Shown here one piece after another: positions 1-12,017 of a DNA stretch of 64,000 bases. Origin of the DNA: Linnemannia hyalina (taxonomy: Eukaryota > Mortierellomycota > Mortierellomycetes > Mortierellales > Mortierellaceae); the NCBI GenBank assembly GCA_019671135.1, contig JAHRHY010000010.1, forward strand, positions 558,001 through 622,000, in the 5' to 3' direction. Each line of letters opens with the position of its first letter. The first letter of the stretch is position 1. The notes under the pieces are model-generated. The model saw nothing but the letters and a program-made list of their open reading frames with translations. It was not told the DNA's origin and did not search any database. The position numbers were made by a program, and so were the translations under genes.

Positions 1-257
1 GTCTGAATCGACTTGATCCTGCTCCTCTATGACGGCTTGTCCATGGTAGTCCATTCCATTCGTGAAAGGTGTGAGGAGTACAGAGGGGGCGGTTTCTTTT
101 TCCTGCCTTGAAATTCTTCAAAGTGAAAGAACGGGTCGTGACCGCCACTCGACAGGATAAAAGGACGTTTTCGCCGCCTCGAAAGCGCACCTTTTCCACA
201 CGAATAACCCTCATTCCCAGGAAACACCCAAACACACGCACACACAAACCTTCAACA

Positions 258-1816
258 ATGACAAACGACATGCTCAGGAATATGTACAAGGGGCGTCCAC
301 CACCACTGCCACCACACCTGGACGATAACGACGACGACGACTCTACAGAAACAAACGACACCTTCGACTCTCTTTCCTCGTCCTTCCTCAACCCTTCTCC
401 AGCTGTGCACCCTTCCAAGCTCAAGCAGACCGGCGGTAGAAGTGGAGGAGGTCCGTACAGTGGTGCTTCCAATCGGTACGCAGCGCTGGAATGGAATGGC
501 TTCTTTCAAGAGAAGCGGTCAGTGACAGTGCCGGGCAATGAGGCTGAAGGCGAAGCGGATATTACTTTCAACGTGTACGAGACAAAGGGCAAGGCTGGGG
601 CACCTGTGTTTGTGATGCATCATGGTGCTGGACTTGCCGCGTTGTCCTTTGCGTTGACGGCTAGAGAGATCAACAAGCTTGTTGGAGATGGAGCTGGTCT
701 ACTAAGCTTTGATGCGCGAGGACATGGTAAAGTGTACACCTGGTCGTGGTCGTATGATGATTTCTTCGCAACTCAGCCCTTTTGATACCGAACGTCAAAA
801 GTTTACTCATGAGGCGCCGAACTTCCAATTGGCATTGTACTTTAGGAGAAACAACGTCAGGAGATGAACACAACTTGTCGCTGGACCGACTCGCCAAGGA
901 CCTCGAGAATGTGATTTTCGCCGTCTATGGTCAGCACCTTCCGGACATTATCCTTGTGGGACACAGGTGAGAGCGCGTGCATGCTGCTGGAATGGACATT
1001 AATAACAAGTCAGAAGAACAAGCTTGATAACGCTTGACTTTATGTTAGCATGGGCGGAGCTGTGGTATCGGAGGCAGCGTCGCGAGGAACGATCCCCAAC
1101 CTGATTGGCGTCGCGGTGCTGGATATCGTCGAAGGTATAGAACGCATATTGACGTTCCAGCGTAGGTCGTAATTTTTTTTCACATAATCATACTGACTCT
1201 TTTTTGTTGTCGTATTCGCGTTGCTGTAGGCGTTGCTATTGAAACATTGACCTACCTGAATGGATGGATTGAACGCAGGCCAGTCAACTTTCGATCGCTT
1301 GACAAGGTCATTCAATGGAGGTTCGTCAATGTCTATTCCTTCGAGATGAGTGTATGCAAAAGAGGAGTCGCCGTGAGCTTGTTGGCTAACTCTGTGTGCG
1401 TTCTATAACCATTTAGTGTCAAGTCAGGAACAGTTCGCAACGTTGAATCGGCTCGGGTGTCTTGTCCACCGTTAGTCAAACTAATCAATGACTCAACACT
1501 TGAGAACCCATGCTATGGTTGGCGGACAGACCTGGCAGCGTCTGAGCAGTACTGGAAGGGATGGTTTACGGGATTGACAGAAAAGTTCCTTTCGTGCAAG
1601 GCGGGCAAGCTGTTGGTCCTTGCAGGGACGGATCGGCTGGACAAGGATATGACGATTGCACAGATGCAGGGCAAGTTCCAGATGCTTGTCTTTCCAAATT
1701 CTGGCCATTGTGTTCAAGAAGATGACCCTGAGCGAATGGCGAGGGAGTTGGTCGCGTTCTGGAAGCGGAACGAGAGACTTATCCTGCCGCCCAAACCGCA
1801 TTCTTTTCACGCGTAG
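258..1816 (+). CDS. PPE1: Protein phosphatase methylesterase 1 (PP2A-specific)
   Basis: Alpha/beta hydrolase that removes the C-terminal methyl ester from the PP2A catalytic subunit. Five exons fit in frame: 258-726, 846-966, 1049-1134, 1230-1320 and 1417-1816, giving 388 residues, close to the usual length of this family. The first 75 or so residues are proline/aspartate/serine-rich. The core shows the oxyanion HHG motif, DARGHGET after intron 1, the nucleophile elbow GHSMGG (Ser about 197, its codon split by intron 2), and a late NSGHC segment holding the catalytic His. The start ATG at 258 follows an A-rich context (CAACA); the next in-frame ATG at 270 would remove only four residues. COG2 begins only 174 bp downstream on the same strand. 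The family call is firm; regulation is not visible. Confidence 0.92.
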
Positions 1817-1855
1817 AAAAGCAACAAATCGTGTCGCGCGATAATTCGTGGGTGA

Positions 1856-1861
1856 AATAAA
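1856..1861 (+). terminator. Polyadenylation signal AATAAA of the PPE1 gene
   Basis: A canonical AATAAA lies 40 bases after the PPE1 stop codon, inside the 174-base gap before COG2. Confidence 0.6.
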
Positions 1862-1990
1862 GTATGTCTTTGTGACTTCTTTGATTCATGGACTTCAACT
1901 TCCTCCTTCCTCCTTTTCTTTCCTGTTCGTCCACACTTCTTTACGTCTCTTTTCAAAGCCAACGAAAAAAGACAAAACGCATTCGCCCAG

Positions 1991-4900
1991 ATGGTGGCAT
2001 CCACAGGAGTAGCCGACAACTTGGGCACAGCCAACAACAACAGCAACAACAACGCCCATCATCATCCTTCTCAACCCAGTAATGGACCAGGACCAGGAAC
2101 AGACTCCATCACAACCATCAATTCTTCTTCCACTACTTCGTCCTCTGCAAGGAAACCATCCCATCTAAGCATCGACTCCAGCGGGGCAAACTCGGCCTTC
2201 CTCCACACCCTCAACTCACAGCTCCAGATGGCGGCCGGCTCTCAACCTCGTCATTACCAACCACACCACGACGCGTCCTCTGTAACTGCTGCTGACAGTG
2301 ACTTTCCGCTTTCGACGGGCATTGACCGTGCGGCTCTTATTGCGGCTGACTTTGATACGGACGAGTTCCTTTCGGCGCGTCGACACTTGCCTCTGGAAGA
2401 ACTCAAGTCTCAGGTACGGGAAAATACTCGTAGCCAGGGGAAGCGAAGGAGAGGCTTATGGCGCGCATTGATTGAAGAGAATGGGCACCGTGGGCAATCG
2501 ACTGACCTTCGTTGTATTTCTTCTGCTGCCACTGCCATGTTTTCTTAGCTTATCTCGCATATGAAGGAGCTCAAGACGGAACTCGTCGAATTGATCAACA
2601 GCGACTATGCGGACTTTATCAACCTTTCAACCAACCTCAACGGCGTTGACAGGATGATGGAGGATCTTCGAAAGCCATTGGACAGGATGAAGGACGACGC
2701 CATCGTATGTATCCTCTTGCAAGGGCGTAGTATCTGTTGTCTGTCTGGATCGCTTTTGATTCTTTGCATGGCGTAACCAACATCACCCTGGTTTTACTTT
2801 TGCACTGGGATAGGCTGTGAAATCCAATTTGGAGTCTGTTGTCGGGAGTCTGGAGCAGAAACTGGAGCATCGTGCAGAGATTCGGGAAAAGAAGGCTAGT
2901 CTCCAACTGCTACTGAACATCTCCGAGTCTGTGGCCAAGGTTGAGGGATTGCTTCAGATCTCGAGCGGCTCTGAGACGCCTTCAGGACTGAGGGACGGCA
3001 ATGAGAGGTACTAGAACGATCTGCCTATCAATGGCATATCAGGACTATGTTAGTAGACGGGGCGTGATTTCGTGGAGATTTTCTGTGTAGCTAACAGCTA
3101 TTACCGCTTCATGTTCTTGTTTTGTAGCATAAGTGTCGCAAAGAGACTAGAGCGCGTCGCTATTGAGTATAACCAGATGCAGTATCTTGTCACCAAGGGC
3201 GCATCTCTGCCTTTTGTCACCAACATTGATTGGGTAGGTCACTTCCCTGACTTGGAAATGTTTGCGCAAAACTTCACTTAGCTTCGCCACATTGTGCTCA
3301 CACTTTCACCCACTTACTGATAGCGCCTGGTCAGGATCAAGGAGACAATGAGCGAAAACCTGTCGACAGTTCTGCGCGCTTGTATTCACCCATCTCAACT
3401 GACTGATGTCGATGCAGCATCCAACAAGGAGTCACTCACTCAGTGCTTGAGAACCTACGCCCTGATCGACCAGACTGCTGAGGCTGAAAAAGTCATTTCT
3501 GAGGAACTCTTGAGTCCTTTCATGAACAAGGTACACCACATTTAGCTTTAGGAAACATGGGAGACATGAGTCATTCGAACAGAACAATATGCTAATATAT
3601 GCATTGTCTTCCAACACATAGACTATCACCCGAGCGGCCCTCTCTGCTCAAGCTCAGACAAACAAACCCACTGACGGCGCCATTCCAATCCGACCACTCG
3701 TCACCATGTTCAACAAAGTGCTCGCGTTCATCGACATTCACTGCAGCACATTGATCGATGTCACACAAAGGGAACTCAAGGGCACCAACTTTGATATCCC
3801 CGTCAACTGCATCTGGAACGTGAGCGCGGCCACGATTCTGAGCAACATTCCTCATATCTTATCGCCTGGTATCGCAGACGACTTTCATCGCAACTACACA
3901 GATGCTATCGACTTTGTGTCCAAGGTTGAGGAGCTCTGTGGGTCCCGTCGGTCGTTGACGCGGCTAAGGTCGCAGCCTAGTTACCAGGCGATCACGAAGA
4001 GGCAACTCCCGACTTACTTCCAGATTCGGTTCAAGGATATTTCAATGTTGGTTGAAGATGCATTGCAGGTGAATGTTGAGACCAGCCCCAAGTTTTCTAA
4101 TACCACCGAAGGTAAAACACCAGTTCCTATTACAAAAAATACCATCGTTGAACGTGTAGACAAATGCGGGGGCAGGATGAAATATTAACCTTCTTTTCGT
4201 TCCCTTTCACGACCCGAGTAGTACAATTGCCTGCGAGTGTGGCGATTATTCGTGCGATTGAGCGGTGTTGGTCGTCAGACGTGTTCCTCTATGGGGTTGC
4301 GCACAGTTTCTGGAAGTTTACGTTGCAGCTGATGGCTAGATATTCTATCTGGATCTCGACCAACCTCGCCAAGGACTTGGACCCAGCAAAAGACCGAACC
4401 ATTCAGGTAAACGGTTTCGACTCTTTTTTCTTTTTTTTTTACAATTATAGGCAATAAGCAAACGCGTGAAGCGAGTTGTAATTAACGTGTTTACATTTTT
4501 TGATTGGATAATGGGTCACTATCATAGTCGCGTTCGTCGTCGCCAGCACCTGGCGCGAATCCTAACACCTCCCGCGCCCAAGGTCGAGCAACACCCACAC
4601 CAGGACCGATCCGTTCAGCAACAATTGGACCAGGATCAGGACCAGGACCTGTGGGCAAGACATCAGTCGAGGAGATGATGTTACAACAGCTTTCAATGGT
4701 CGTCAGCGATGTCGACAGTGTCACTGCTCGGATTCAAGATATCTTTGCCACCCAGATCCGGTCCCGGCTCCCTCCCTCGATGGCGGAAGACCCTATCCTT
4801 CTGGAATCGTTCAACCTCAACTTGCAGGCCATTCGGCGGGATGTCCCTGCGGTCCAGGAACGGATTACGGCGCTGATTACTAAGCATTGTGTTGATACCT

Positions 4901-5570
4901 TGGCGAACGTCTGGACTCTCAAACCCCTAAATAGTGAGGGCCCGCCCGGGGAACCATCGCACTTTGTGACACTCATCTTGGGACCCCTTTCAAAGTACAT
5001 GTCAGGCCCCGGCGCGGTGCTGAGCGAGGAGGCCAAGCAAGCTTGGACAAAGGAGGTCATTGTTGCGACCACTGAGCGCTACAGTGTCATTCTTGCAGAG
5101 AAGCTGGCAAAGAGCAAGAGCATGGAGGAGCAGACTAATAAGCTTAAGCTTGCTGGTGAAAGATCTAGGGCTGGCTTATTGAGATCGGCCTTGCCTAATG
5201 CCTGGTCTGTAGGTGCTGGAAGTGGCGGTGCGGATTCTGAGGGCGCTAATATGTCGACCCATGATAAGTTGAGGCTTCAGTGTGTCCTTGATGTCCGGTG
5301 CTATAAGACTGAGGTAAGGAACGCCATAGGGACGCTTTTTTTTTGTTGTCTTTTTGTTTGCAAAAGAAGATGAGAAATGCTTACTGAACGCCTTAATCAC
5401 CAACAACTCACCTATGCGTTCCACCCCTCCTCCCTCCTCCCCCTGTTTGTTGTCTTTCCCAACAGCTGACCAAGTTCAAGATGGAGCCAGATACCTTTGA
5501 ACCATACCTGGACCTGCAGTCAAACACCCAGCCCTACGAGAACTTGCTTACAGCGGCAGGACAAAATTAG
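1991..5570 (+). CDS. COG2: Conserved oligomeric Golgi complex subunit 2
   Basis: Subunit of lobe A of the COG tethering complex, which acts in retrograde transport within the Golgi. Nine exons join in frame: 1991-2413, 2549-2704, 2814-3007, 3128-3233, 3324-3530, 3622-4111, 4222-4406, 4528-5313 and 5466-5570, giving 883 residues. The first ~95 residues are N/H/S/G-rich. The conserved COG2 N-terminal region follows, starting near the FDTDEFLSARRHLPLEEL segment, then a helical stretch around NLNGVDRMMEDLRKPLDRMK typical of the CATCHR tether fold. A Pro/Gly/Ser-rich insert opens exon 8. The C-terminal region carries the conserved NVWTLKPL and LSKYMSGPG segments. The C-terminal exon encodes only 34 residues. 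All introns are 80-152 bp with GT-AG ends. Identification rests on overall similarity to the family and is firm. Confidence 0.9.
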
Positions 5571-5579
5571 ACGACATCA

Positions 5580-5585
5580 AATAAA
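5580..5585 (+). terminator. Polyadenylation signal of COG2
   Basis: AATAAA lies 9 bases after the stop codon of COG2, with further A-rich AATAAAA directly behind. The opposing CRN-like gene ends at 5703, so the two 3' ends converge within about 130 bases. Confidence 0.55.
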
Positions 5586-5702
5586 AATAAAATCGTGCTA
5601 GAGCTTTATTTTTTCATATGCACAGGTTCGATTATTGGGACATGTATGTGCTACAGAACAGCTAGAGTACAACGGCTACGACTACAGAAAGCCTTGTTCG
5701 AG

Positions 5703-6787
5703 CTAGACTCGCTGCATTTTGCCCACCGTGCGCGCGGACGGAGCCGACTGCTCAGATGTGGTGAACTTTTGTTTTTTGAGCTGGAGCTCGCGTTCTAGGA
5801 TCTCAGAATGCATCTTCCTCATGAGCCACACAATTTGGCCCAGCACAGACTCGGCTTCGACTCCCCAAGTGTCCTTGGCATAGTTGATGATGTCCTTCAG
5901 CTTCGATACCCTGAACTTGGGCCGGTCTCCAGACTCTTGTGACTGGTCGATGGTGCATTCCACGAAGAACCAGTAGATGGCATTAGTGACAATGCCATAC
6001 GCTCTCAAAGGGACGGAACTGTTCCTCTTGTCGCTCTTCATCTCCATTGTTATCACTGCTGCGCTTGCGTTTTCTCACCGTCAACGATGAACTCCAGCTG
6101 AACAAGGTTCTGCGCCAAACCCTTGCGGTAGTCCTCATGCTTGACCTTTGTCACGGCCAGTACGTGTCTCGAACCATCTTCAGCAAGAGCCTCGATAGCA
6201 TAGTCGACCTTGCCATGCCCATGTCTGCCTCGGAGCAGTCTCTCGGGTTCAAGTGTCAGCTCGCCATTGAATATCAGGACGGCCTGCGTTAAGAACGAGC
6301 ATACGTAGGCAGAGCATGTGGCGTCATTGGAAAAGGTGATTGAAGGGATCGCCCGAATCCTGGAATCGATCTCGTCAAGCAGTCTCCGAAGCGACTCCTT
6401 GTGCGCTTTGGAATCAAGTGGCTCTGTCGAGATGCCAGTGAAGTGCGGTAGGTCAGATAAGGTTGGTGCTTCCGTGTTCGATATCTCATACAGGTTGTTG
6501 ACCTCCTTGAGCGTGAAGTCGGTGTACTTTTTGGTTGGCGTCTCCAGTGCCACTGTTAATGTCCTTGTGTTCGTCCTCGAATACTGCCTGATGATATTTC
6601 TGAACCGTGTGTCGGTACTGGGGTGCTCAGTCCCTCCGCCTTCATATTGAGAAGTCCCACGTGCATGGATGATTGTCAACACAGCCTGGCCGTCCTCTCT
6701 GTCCGGGTATTCGTGGTAGATGGCTCTCTCCAGCTCCTTAATGCTCGTCGTCTCGGTGTCTGTCGCCAGATGGACAGTGTGCGATTT
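5703..6787 (-). pseudogene. CRN (Crinkler)-like protein, 5'-incomplete, probably inactive
   Basis: Reading on the minus strand gives one open frame from 6787 to 6053 and a second, in another frame, from about 6001 to 5703. They can be joined by a phase-consistent 77-base GT-AG intron (6078 to 6002). Alternatively, the intervening bases read in the third frame as a charged KRKR...DEER linker, so two frameshifts are also possible. The protein resembles the C-terminal region of CRN-type proteins that are expanded in Mortierella-like fungi: a helical segment (RLLDEIDSRIRAIPS), then GKVDYAIEAL and VLAVTKVK, the layout of a restriction-endonuclease-like fold, then a YGIV/FFVECT segment. No in-frame ATG exists in the first frame, a TAA lies just upstream, and the alpha-tubulin stop is only about 185 bases further, so the N-terminal part is missing. 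The position usually held by Glu in the E-x-K motif is Lys. Family assignment is from memory of related proteins and moderate. Confidence 0.55.
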
Positions 6788-6971
6788 TTAAATGCGACCA
6801 ATTGAGAGCCAAAAACAACAACAGCATATCATTGCCAATGACAATACGATGATACATTTTTGAAAAGGGTTTATTGGTATTGTTCTTTACACACAAATTA
6901 CTGCAAGAGTCTGCAAGAATTTAAAACTGTCATCATTCATCCAAGAAAGCAATCCGTCAAAGAAAAGCGAC

Positions 6972-9110
6972 TTAGTACTCCTCAACCATCTCCTCGTCGA
7001 TGGCAGAGTCCGAGGAGACCTCCTCGTAATCCTTCTCAAGGGCAGCCAAGTCCTCACGGGCCTCGGAGAACTCACCCTCCTCCATACCCTCACCGACGTA
7101 CCAGTGGACGAAAGCACGCTTGGCGTACATGAGATCGAACTTGTGGTCAAGACGGTTCCAGGCCTCAGCAATGGCGGTGGTGTTGGACAACATGCAGACG
7201 GCACGGCTGACCTTGGCGACCTCACCGCCAGGGACGACGGAGGGAGGCTGGTCGTTGATGCCGACCTTGAAACCGGTGGGGCACCAGTCGACGAACTGGA
7301 TGGTGCGCTTGGTCTTGATGTTGGCAATGGCGACGCTGACATCCTTGGGGATGACATCTCCACGGTACAAGAGACAGCAGGCCATGTACTTTCCGTTCTT
7401 GGGGTCGCACTTGACCATCTGGTTGGTGGTCTCGAAACAGGCAGAGGTGATCTCCTGGACGGACAACTGCTCGTGGAAGGCCTTCTTGGCGGACAAGATG
7501 GGGGCGTAGGTGACCAAGGGGAAGTGGATACGGGGGTAGGGGACCAAGTTGGTCTGGAACTCGGTCAAATCGACGTTCAACGAACCAACGAAACGCAACG
7601 AGGCGGTGATCGAGGAGACGACCTGGGCGATCATGCGGTTAAGATGGGTGTACGAGGGACGGGTAACATCAAGGTTGCGACGGCAGATGTCGTAGATGGC
7701 CTCGTTATCGACCATGAAGGCGCAGTCGGTGTGCTCGAGGGTGGTGTGGGTGGTCAAGATCGAGTTGTAGGGCTCAACAACGGAGGTGGCCATCTCGGGG
7801 GCGGGGTAGACAGCAAACTCGAGCTTGGACTTCTTGCCGTAGTCGACGGAAAGACGCTCCAAGAGCAAGGCACCGAAACCGGAACCGGTACCACCACCGA
7901 AGGAGTGGAAGACCAAGAAGCCCTGGAGACCAGTGCAGGCATCGGAGAGCTTGCGGACGCGGTCGAGGACAGAGTCGACGAGCTCCTTGCCGATGGTGTA
8001 ATGACCACGGGCGTAGTTGTTGGCGGCATCCTCCTTTCCGCTGATCAACTGCTCAGGGTGGAAGAGGCTGATAACATGGGGGGTTTAAATGAAAATATGT
8101 GGTGGATTAGCATCTTCCATTCTTTTCTCCCGATGATATTCCTGCAGAAGTCATTGTTGTGTGTCCGTGGTATAATGCGATTGCCGTAGCCATGGTGTGT
8201 GGGTTCTTACTTGCGGTAGGTACCGGTGCGGACCTCATCGATGACGGTCTCCTCGAGATCGACAAAGACTATTTGCAGTTAACGAGTTAACGGAATGACA
8301 AAACAAGACAAAAAAGGGTTAGGGGCGGACAAGGTTATTGGTACGATTGTAGGATACCAAATAAACAAGCAAGATCCACGTTGGGTTGAGTTGAGGCGAA
8401 CAGACAGCTGCTCTCAGGCACCAAACATCCGAGACAACACCACCCCAACAACAACGGCCAATTTTTCATCTCCTTGTAAAAATAAGACGGCAAGGGGGAG
8501 GAAGAGAACAAAAGGAAGGTCAAGGAAAACAAGACCCAGGTCAAAGGGGAAGACCAAAAAAATGACACTTACTGGCACGGGGAACGTGCTTGCCGGCAGA
8601 GGTCTGGGAGAAGAAGGTGCTCGAGGACGAGTCGAACTGGGAAGCCTGCTTGTCAGAGGCACTACAATGAACGAGAAAAGTGAAAAAGACGAGTGAGTAT
8701 GAGCGCGAGGTTTCCTCGTTCAACGATAGTATTTTGGTCAAACGATGTATTGGCGTGTTCCTGCGTGTTTGTGTTGGATGAATGAAAGGCTTTTTCCTTG
8801 TTCGTAAAATGAGGAAGGGAGAGAATACTTACACGGTACCATCGGGAGAGATGCCGTGCTCCAAGCAGTAGAGCTCCCAGCAGGCGTTACCGATTTGGAT
8901 ACCGGCCTAATAGACAGGATTGTAGATGAGGAGGTGTCGTACAAGCAAGTTAGTGAATCTGTTTTTTGTTTATGCAAGATGATGATGATGATGACAGGCC
9001 GCCGTACGATTTGTGAGATGATGATGACGATAACTAATAAAGAAGAGCGGAGAGAGAGAGAGAGTAACAAGACTCACCTGTCCGACGTGGATAGAGATGA
9101 CTTCGCGCAT
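6972..9110 (-). CDS. TUB1: Alpha-tubulin
   Basis: Structural subunit of microtubules. Five exons on the minus strand: 9110-9078, 8906-8833, 8661-8573, 8268-8211 and 8067-6972, giving 449 residues, the normal alpha-tubulin length. It begins [13 protein letters not shown], the alpha (not beta) form, and has the GTP-binding GGGTGSG signature, the [11 protein letters not shown] segment with the catalytic Glu that triggers beta-tubulin GTP hydrolysis, and an acidic tail ending in EEY with the terminal tyrosine. Lys40, the classic luminal acetylation site, is kept in the ASDK loop. Four introns crowd the first 120 codons (143-304 bp), while the last 365 codons are a single exon. Codon choice is strongly biased to C in third positions, as expected for high expression. 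That bias opens a 361-codon shadow frame on the opposite strand. Confidence 0.97.
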
Positions 9111-9518
9111 GGTGAATGAGTTTTGAGTGGGTGGGTGGTAGGTGGTGGTGGGTGGTGGTGTGTGTAAAGAGAGTGGTGGAGCCGGTGCTATTTAGTCAAG
9201 TTAGGAGACAAAAGTGGGAACCGATAAAGAGAAAACCAAAAAAACAGTGCAACTCGTGTATTTATTTTCGCCACAAAGCAAGGGCGGGAAAATGGGACGA
9301 GGTCAAGCGCTAAGCCACCGAGACGCAGACATGCATATCAAATAAATGCGCGGTTTCGATCATTGGACTTCCACAACATCACACTACTACCGTACTACGA
9401 CACACGGACAGCAAGACCATGGAACATGCAGCAAAGACAGCCTTGGAGCAGTTATTTTCAAGGAGGAGGCGGGAGGTACAAAGAGGATATGGACATGCTG
9501 CTTTATTTTAGGTCATCC
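9111..9518. other. Intergenic: tubulin 5' region and esterase 3' region
   Basis: No gene seen. On the minus strand this holds the alpha-tubulin leader and promoter, with a C/A-rich tract at about 9120-9170 (GT-rich on the plus strand). The end facing 9519 holds the 3' flank of the carboxylesterase. Confidence 0.5.
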
Positions 9519-12017
9519 CTAGAGGGACGGTATCCGGAACATAAAGTCATGCTTCAACTCCTTCTCGATCCATTGGCAGGACGCAGACCGGAGGTTATAC
9601 GCCACTCTACTCTCGACATTCATATCCAACGTAGCATTCAACTCGCCATAGGGCAACCACTCGACTCCCATGATATCGGGGTTAGTTATCTCGACACCGA
9701 AAAGTCCACCTGGCTGAGGATTCGGGTTACCAGTCTTGGCAAAAGTCGTGAATCGATCAACGACTTGGCGCGCAAACCGAGCATCGTCTCCCGTTTGAGA
9801 GAACCCGGGGACAGCAGCACCACTTGCAAAGACGGTCTGGATCTCGTTCGAGTGGCAAACGCGGCCTGTACTGGCAGCGCAAAAGCTTCCCTCGACCAGT
9901 GGCATGTCACGCCCACGGCTGAAACGAAAGTTGTAGGTGGGCTTGTACTTTGTCATCATGCGACTGAAGTATTGGAGCGGGCATAACCAGTAGTAGTCCG
10001 TGCCGAATTGTGTGAAAGACACTCGGAAGGTATCTGGGTCGCTCGAAGAGAGTGGGAAGTAAGGTGACGCAAGGATAGTGGTGGCCCTATTTTTTTCAAA
10101 CATGACCTCCAACGATTCGGTCGCTTGTGGGATAGGGACAGGTTCTGTATAGTAGAGGGGTACATAGAACCCAGCCTCGTCCTTGACTGTACCCCACATG
10201 ATACTAGCGTTGGTGTTGTATCTGCCCTCCCTGACGAGTGTCGTAAAGTCATCCACAATTAATTCGCCGTCGTTGGTCGGTCGCTCGACCAGTCCGAATG
10301 TTGTCCATGTATCATCGTCAAGCGCCAGCTGGTCAGCCTTCAATGTTGCCTCCAAGATATCGTTGACTGATGCGGCACGTGCACAGTTAAGGTTGCCAGT
10401 GTTACAGCCCAGGAGCGTCAAGAAGTAGCTGTTGATCCTGGCCGCATCCTGCGGTGACTTGAAGGGGATGTCGAGCGGGTCACTCTCACTAATGACTCTC
10501 TGATAGAGTCCAAAGGCAGATGGTGTAGAGAGAAGGGCGCGAATGCTGTTGGCTCCTGCGCTTTGACCAAAGACCGTTACACGGGTAGGATCACCACCAA
10601 AGGAGGGAATGTTCGCTTGGACCCACTGGAGAGCAAGGATCTGGTCGCGAAACGCCTGGTTGCCAGGGATAGCTGACCTAGCCCACGAATTGATGTTCTC
10701 GAACCAGCCAAAGAGACCCAGGCGGTAGTTGATGGTGACAATGACGACACCACCCCTAGATACCAGATTGCCGGGCTCCAGGATGATCAACGAACCGGAA
10801 AAACTATTGTACGGAGGCAATATTCAGTGGTTAACAACATATACTTTGCTTTTTCTTATTGCCCTTCATCCTTTACGACACAGCCTCCTCGCAGTCAGCA
10901 AATCAGTCATCAAAGGGATGACCTACTTTGTAAATCCGCCGCCGTGTAAAAAAAGCATGACTGGCAGAGGCTCTTGACCTTGACCCTTCAGACTAGGAGT
11001 GTAAACATTGAGGTTCAAACAAGCTTCATCCTCCGTTGCAGTCTGCGCTAACCAAGACAAGACCTCTGTTGCGACGCCTTTGGATTTGGGGGTTTGGGGG
11101 CAGGTGTGTCCGTATTTGGTGCCATCATGGGTGTCTGCAAACGGCGGGTTGGGGACTGGAGCAGCGAAACGAAGATTGCCCACAGGTGGTTCTGCATAAG
11201 GGATCCCCAAGAAACGAAAAGCATTCTGATCCCGCCAGCCTTGGATCTGTCCGACAGAGGTGTTGACTTTGATTTGGAGGCTGTTGTCTTCAAAGAACAG
11301 GACTCGACGCTCGACGCTGTTGGAGCATATGGTTGGTAACTGGGTGCTGCATGGTATCCTGTCTGTTATTCCTGTTTCCTTGTTGACCGCCAAACACTTT
11401 GAGAGGAAACCAGGCACCCCTAGAGAGTGTGAGCAGAAAAATAATGTTAGAGACAACTGCAAGAACATGAGAGAAGAAATTGGCATGCTCGACTTGGTCG
11501 TCAAATAAAGTTATAGTTATACCATTGAGAACCCAGAACTGGGAATATGCTGACACTTCTGGTTGAGCGACCGAGTTGTTTTTCAACAAGGACACAAGAC
11601 TGCTTGCTCCTTCTGTTCCAGGTACGAACACGTATCCACCTACAAACATACCAAAACAAGCATTCGTTTAACACACGGGTTTACTAAAGAGTCCGGTTTG
11701 ACTACAAGCATAAAATTTGTGAGAATAACGACACGAGTTGTCCAGACGCATGCCTCACCTTCGCTCAGCGAATGACAAGAGGCCATCCCGTCGTTGTACG
11801 ACCTTGGATGAGATAATAGCAAGAACGAAAATTTGGGTGTGGAGGAGTCAACATCGTTGTCGATGAGGATGTTGACACCATCGATATCGCTTGCCAAGGG
11901 TGCTGAGGATGATAAGCTGGAGAATTTTTCTTGTGGGTGTGTCGGTGAAGCGTTTGTCTGACAGAGGTTTAGAGTCAAGAGAAGAGCGACTGCAAGGATT
12001 GTCGATCTGAGGAACAT
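9519..12017 (-). CDS. Secreted type-B carboxylesterase/lipase with N-terminal C-type-lectin-like module
   Basis: Predicted extracellular serine esterase. Four exons on the minus strand (12017-11759, 11639-11523, 11419-10927, 10803-9519) join in phase to 717 residues, about 150 longer than a plain fungal type-B esterase. Residues 1-22 are a hydrophobic signal peptide. Residues ~80-160 read as a C-type-lectin-like fold: first Cys in ASCHSLSEG, a YVFVPGT strand, FWVLNGG, then CLAVN and PCSTQLPTICSN. The esterase domain starts near residue 175: GIPYAEPPVG, oxyanion HGGGF, nucleophile GQSAGA (Ser about 371), acidic member near GTVKDEAG, and His in CHSNEIQ, so the triad appears complete. The start was chosen because the signal peptide begins there; an upstream in-frame extension lacks coding character. 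The lectin reading is by pattern only; the esterase call is firm. Confidence 0.88.

Noticed and set aside
7104..8189. 361-codon open frame antisense to alpha-tubulin
   Set aside because: Gly/Val/Asp-rich product caused by C-biased third positions of tubulin codons on the other strand; no domain and no independent start context.
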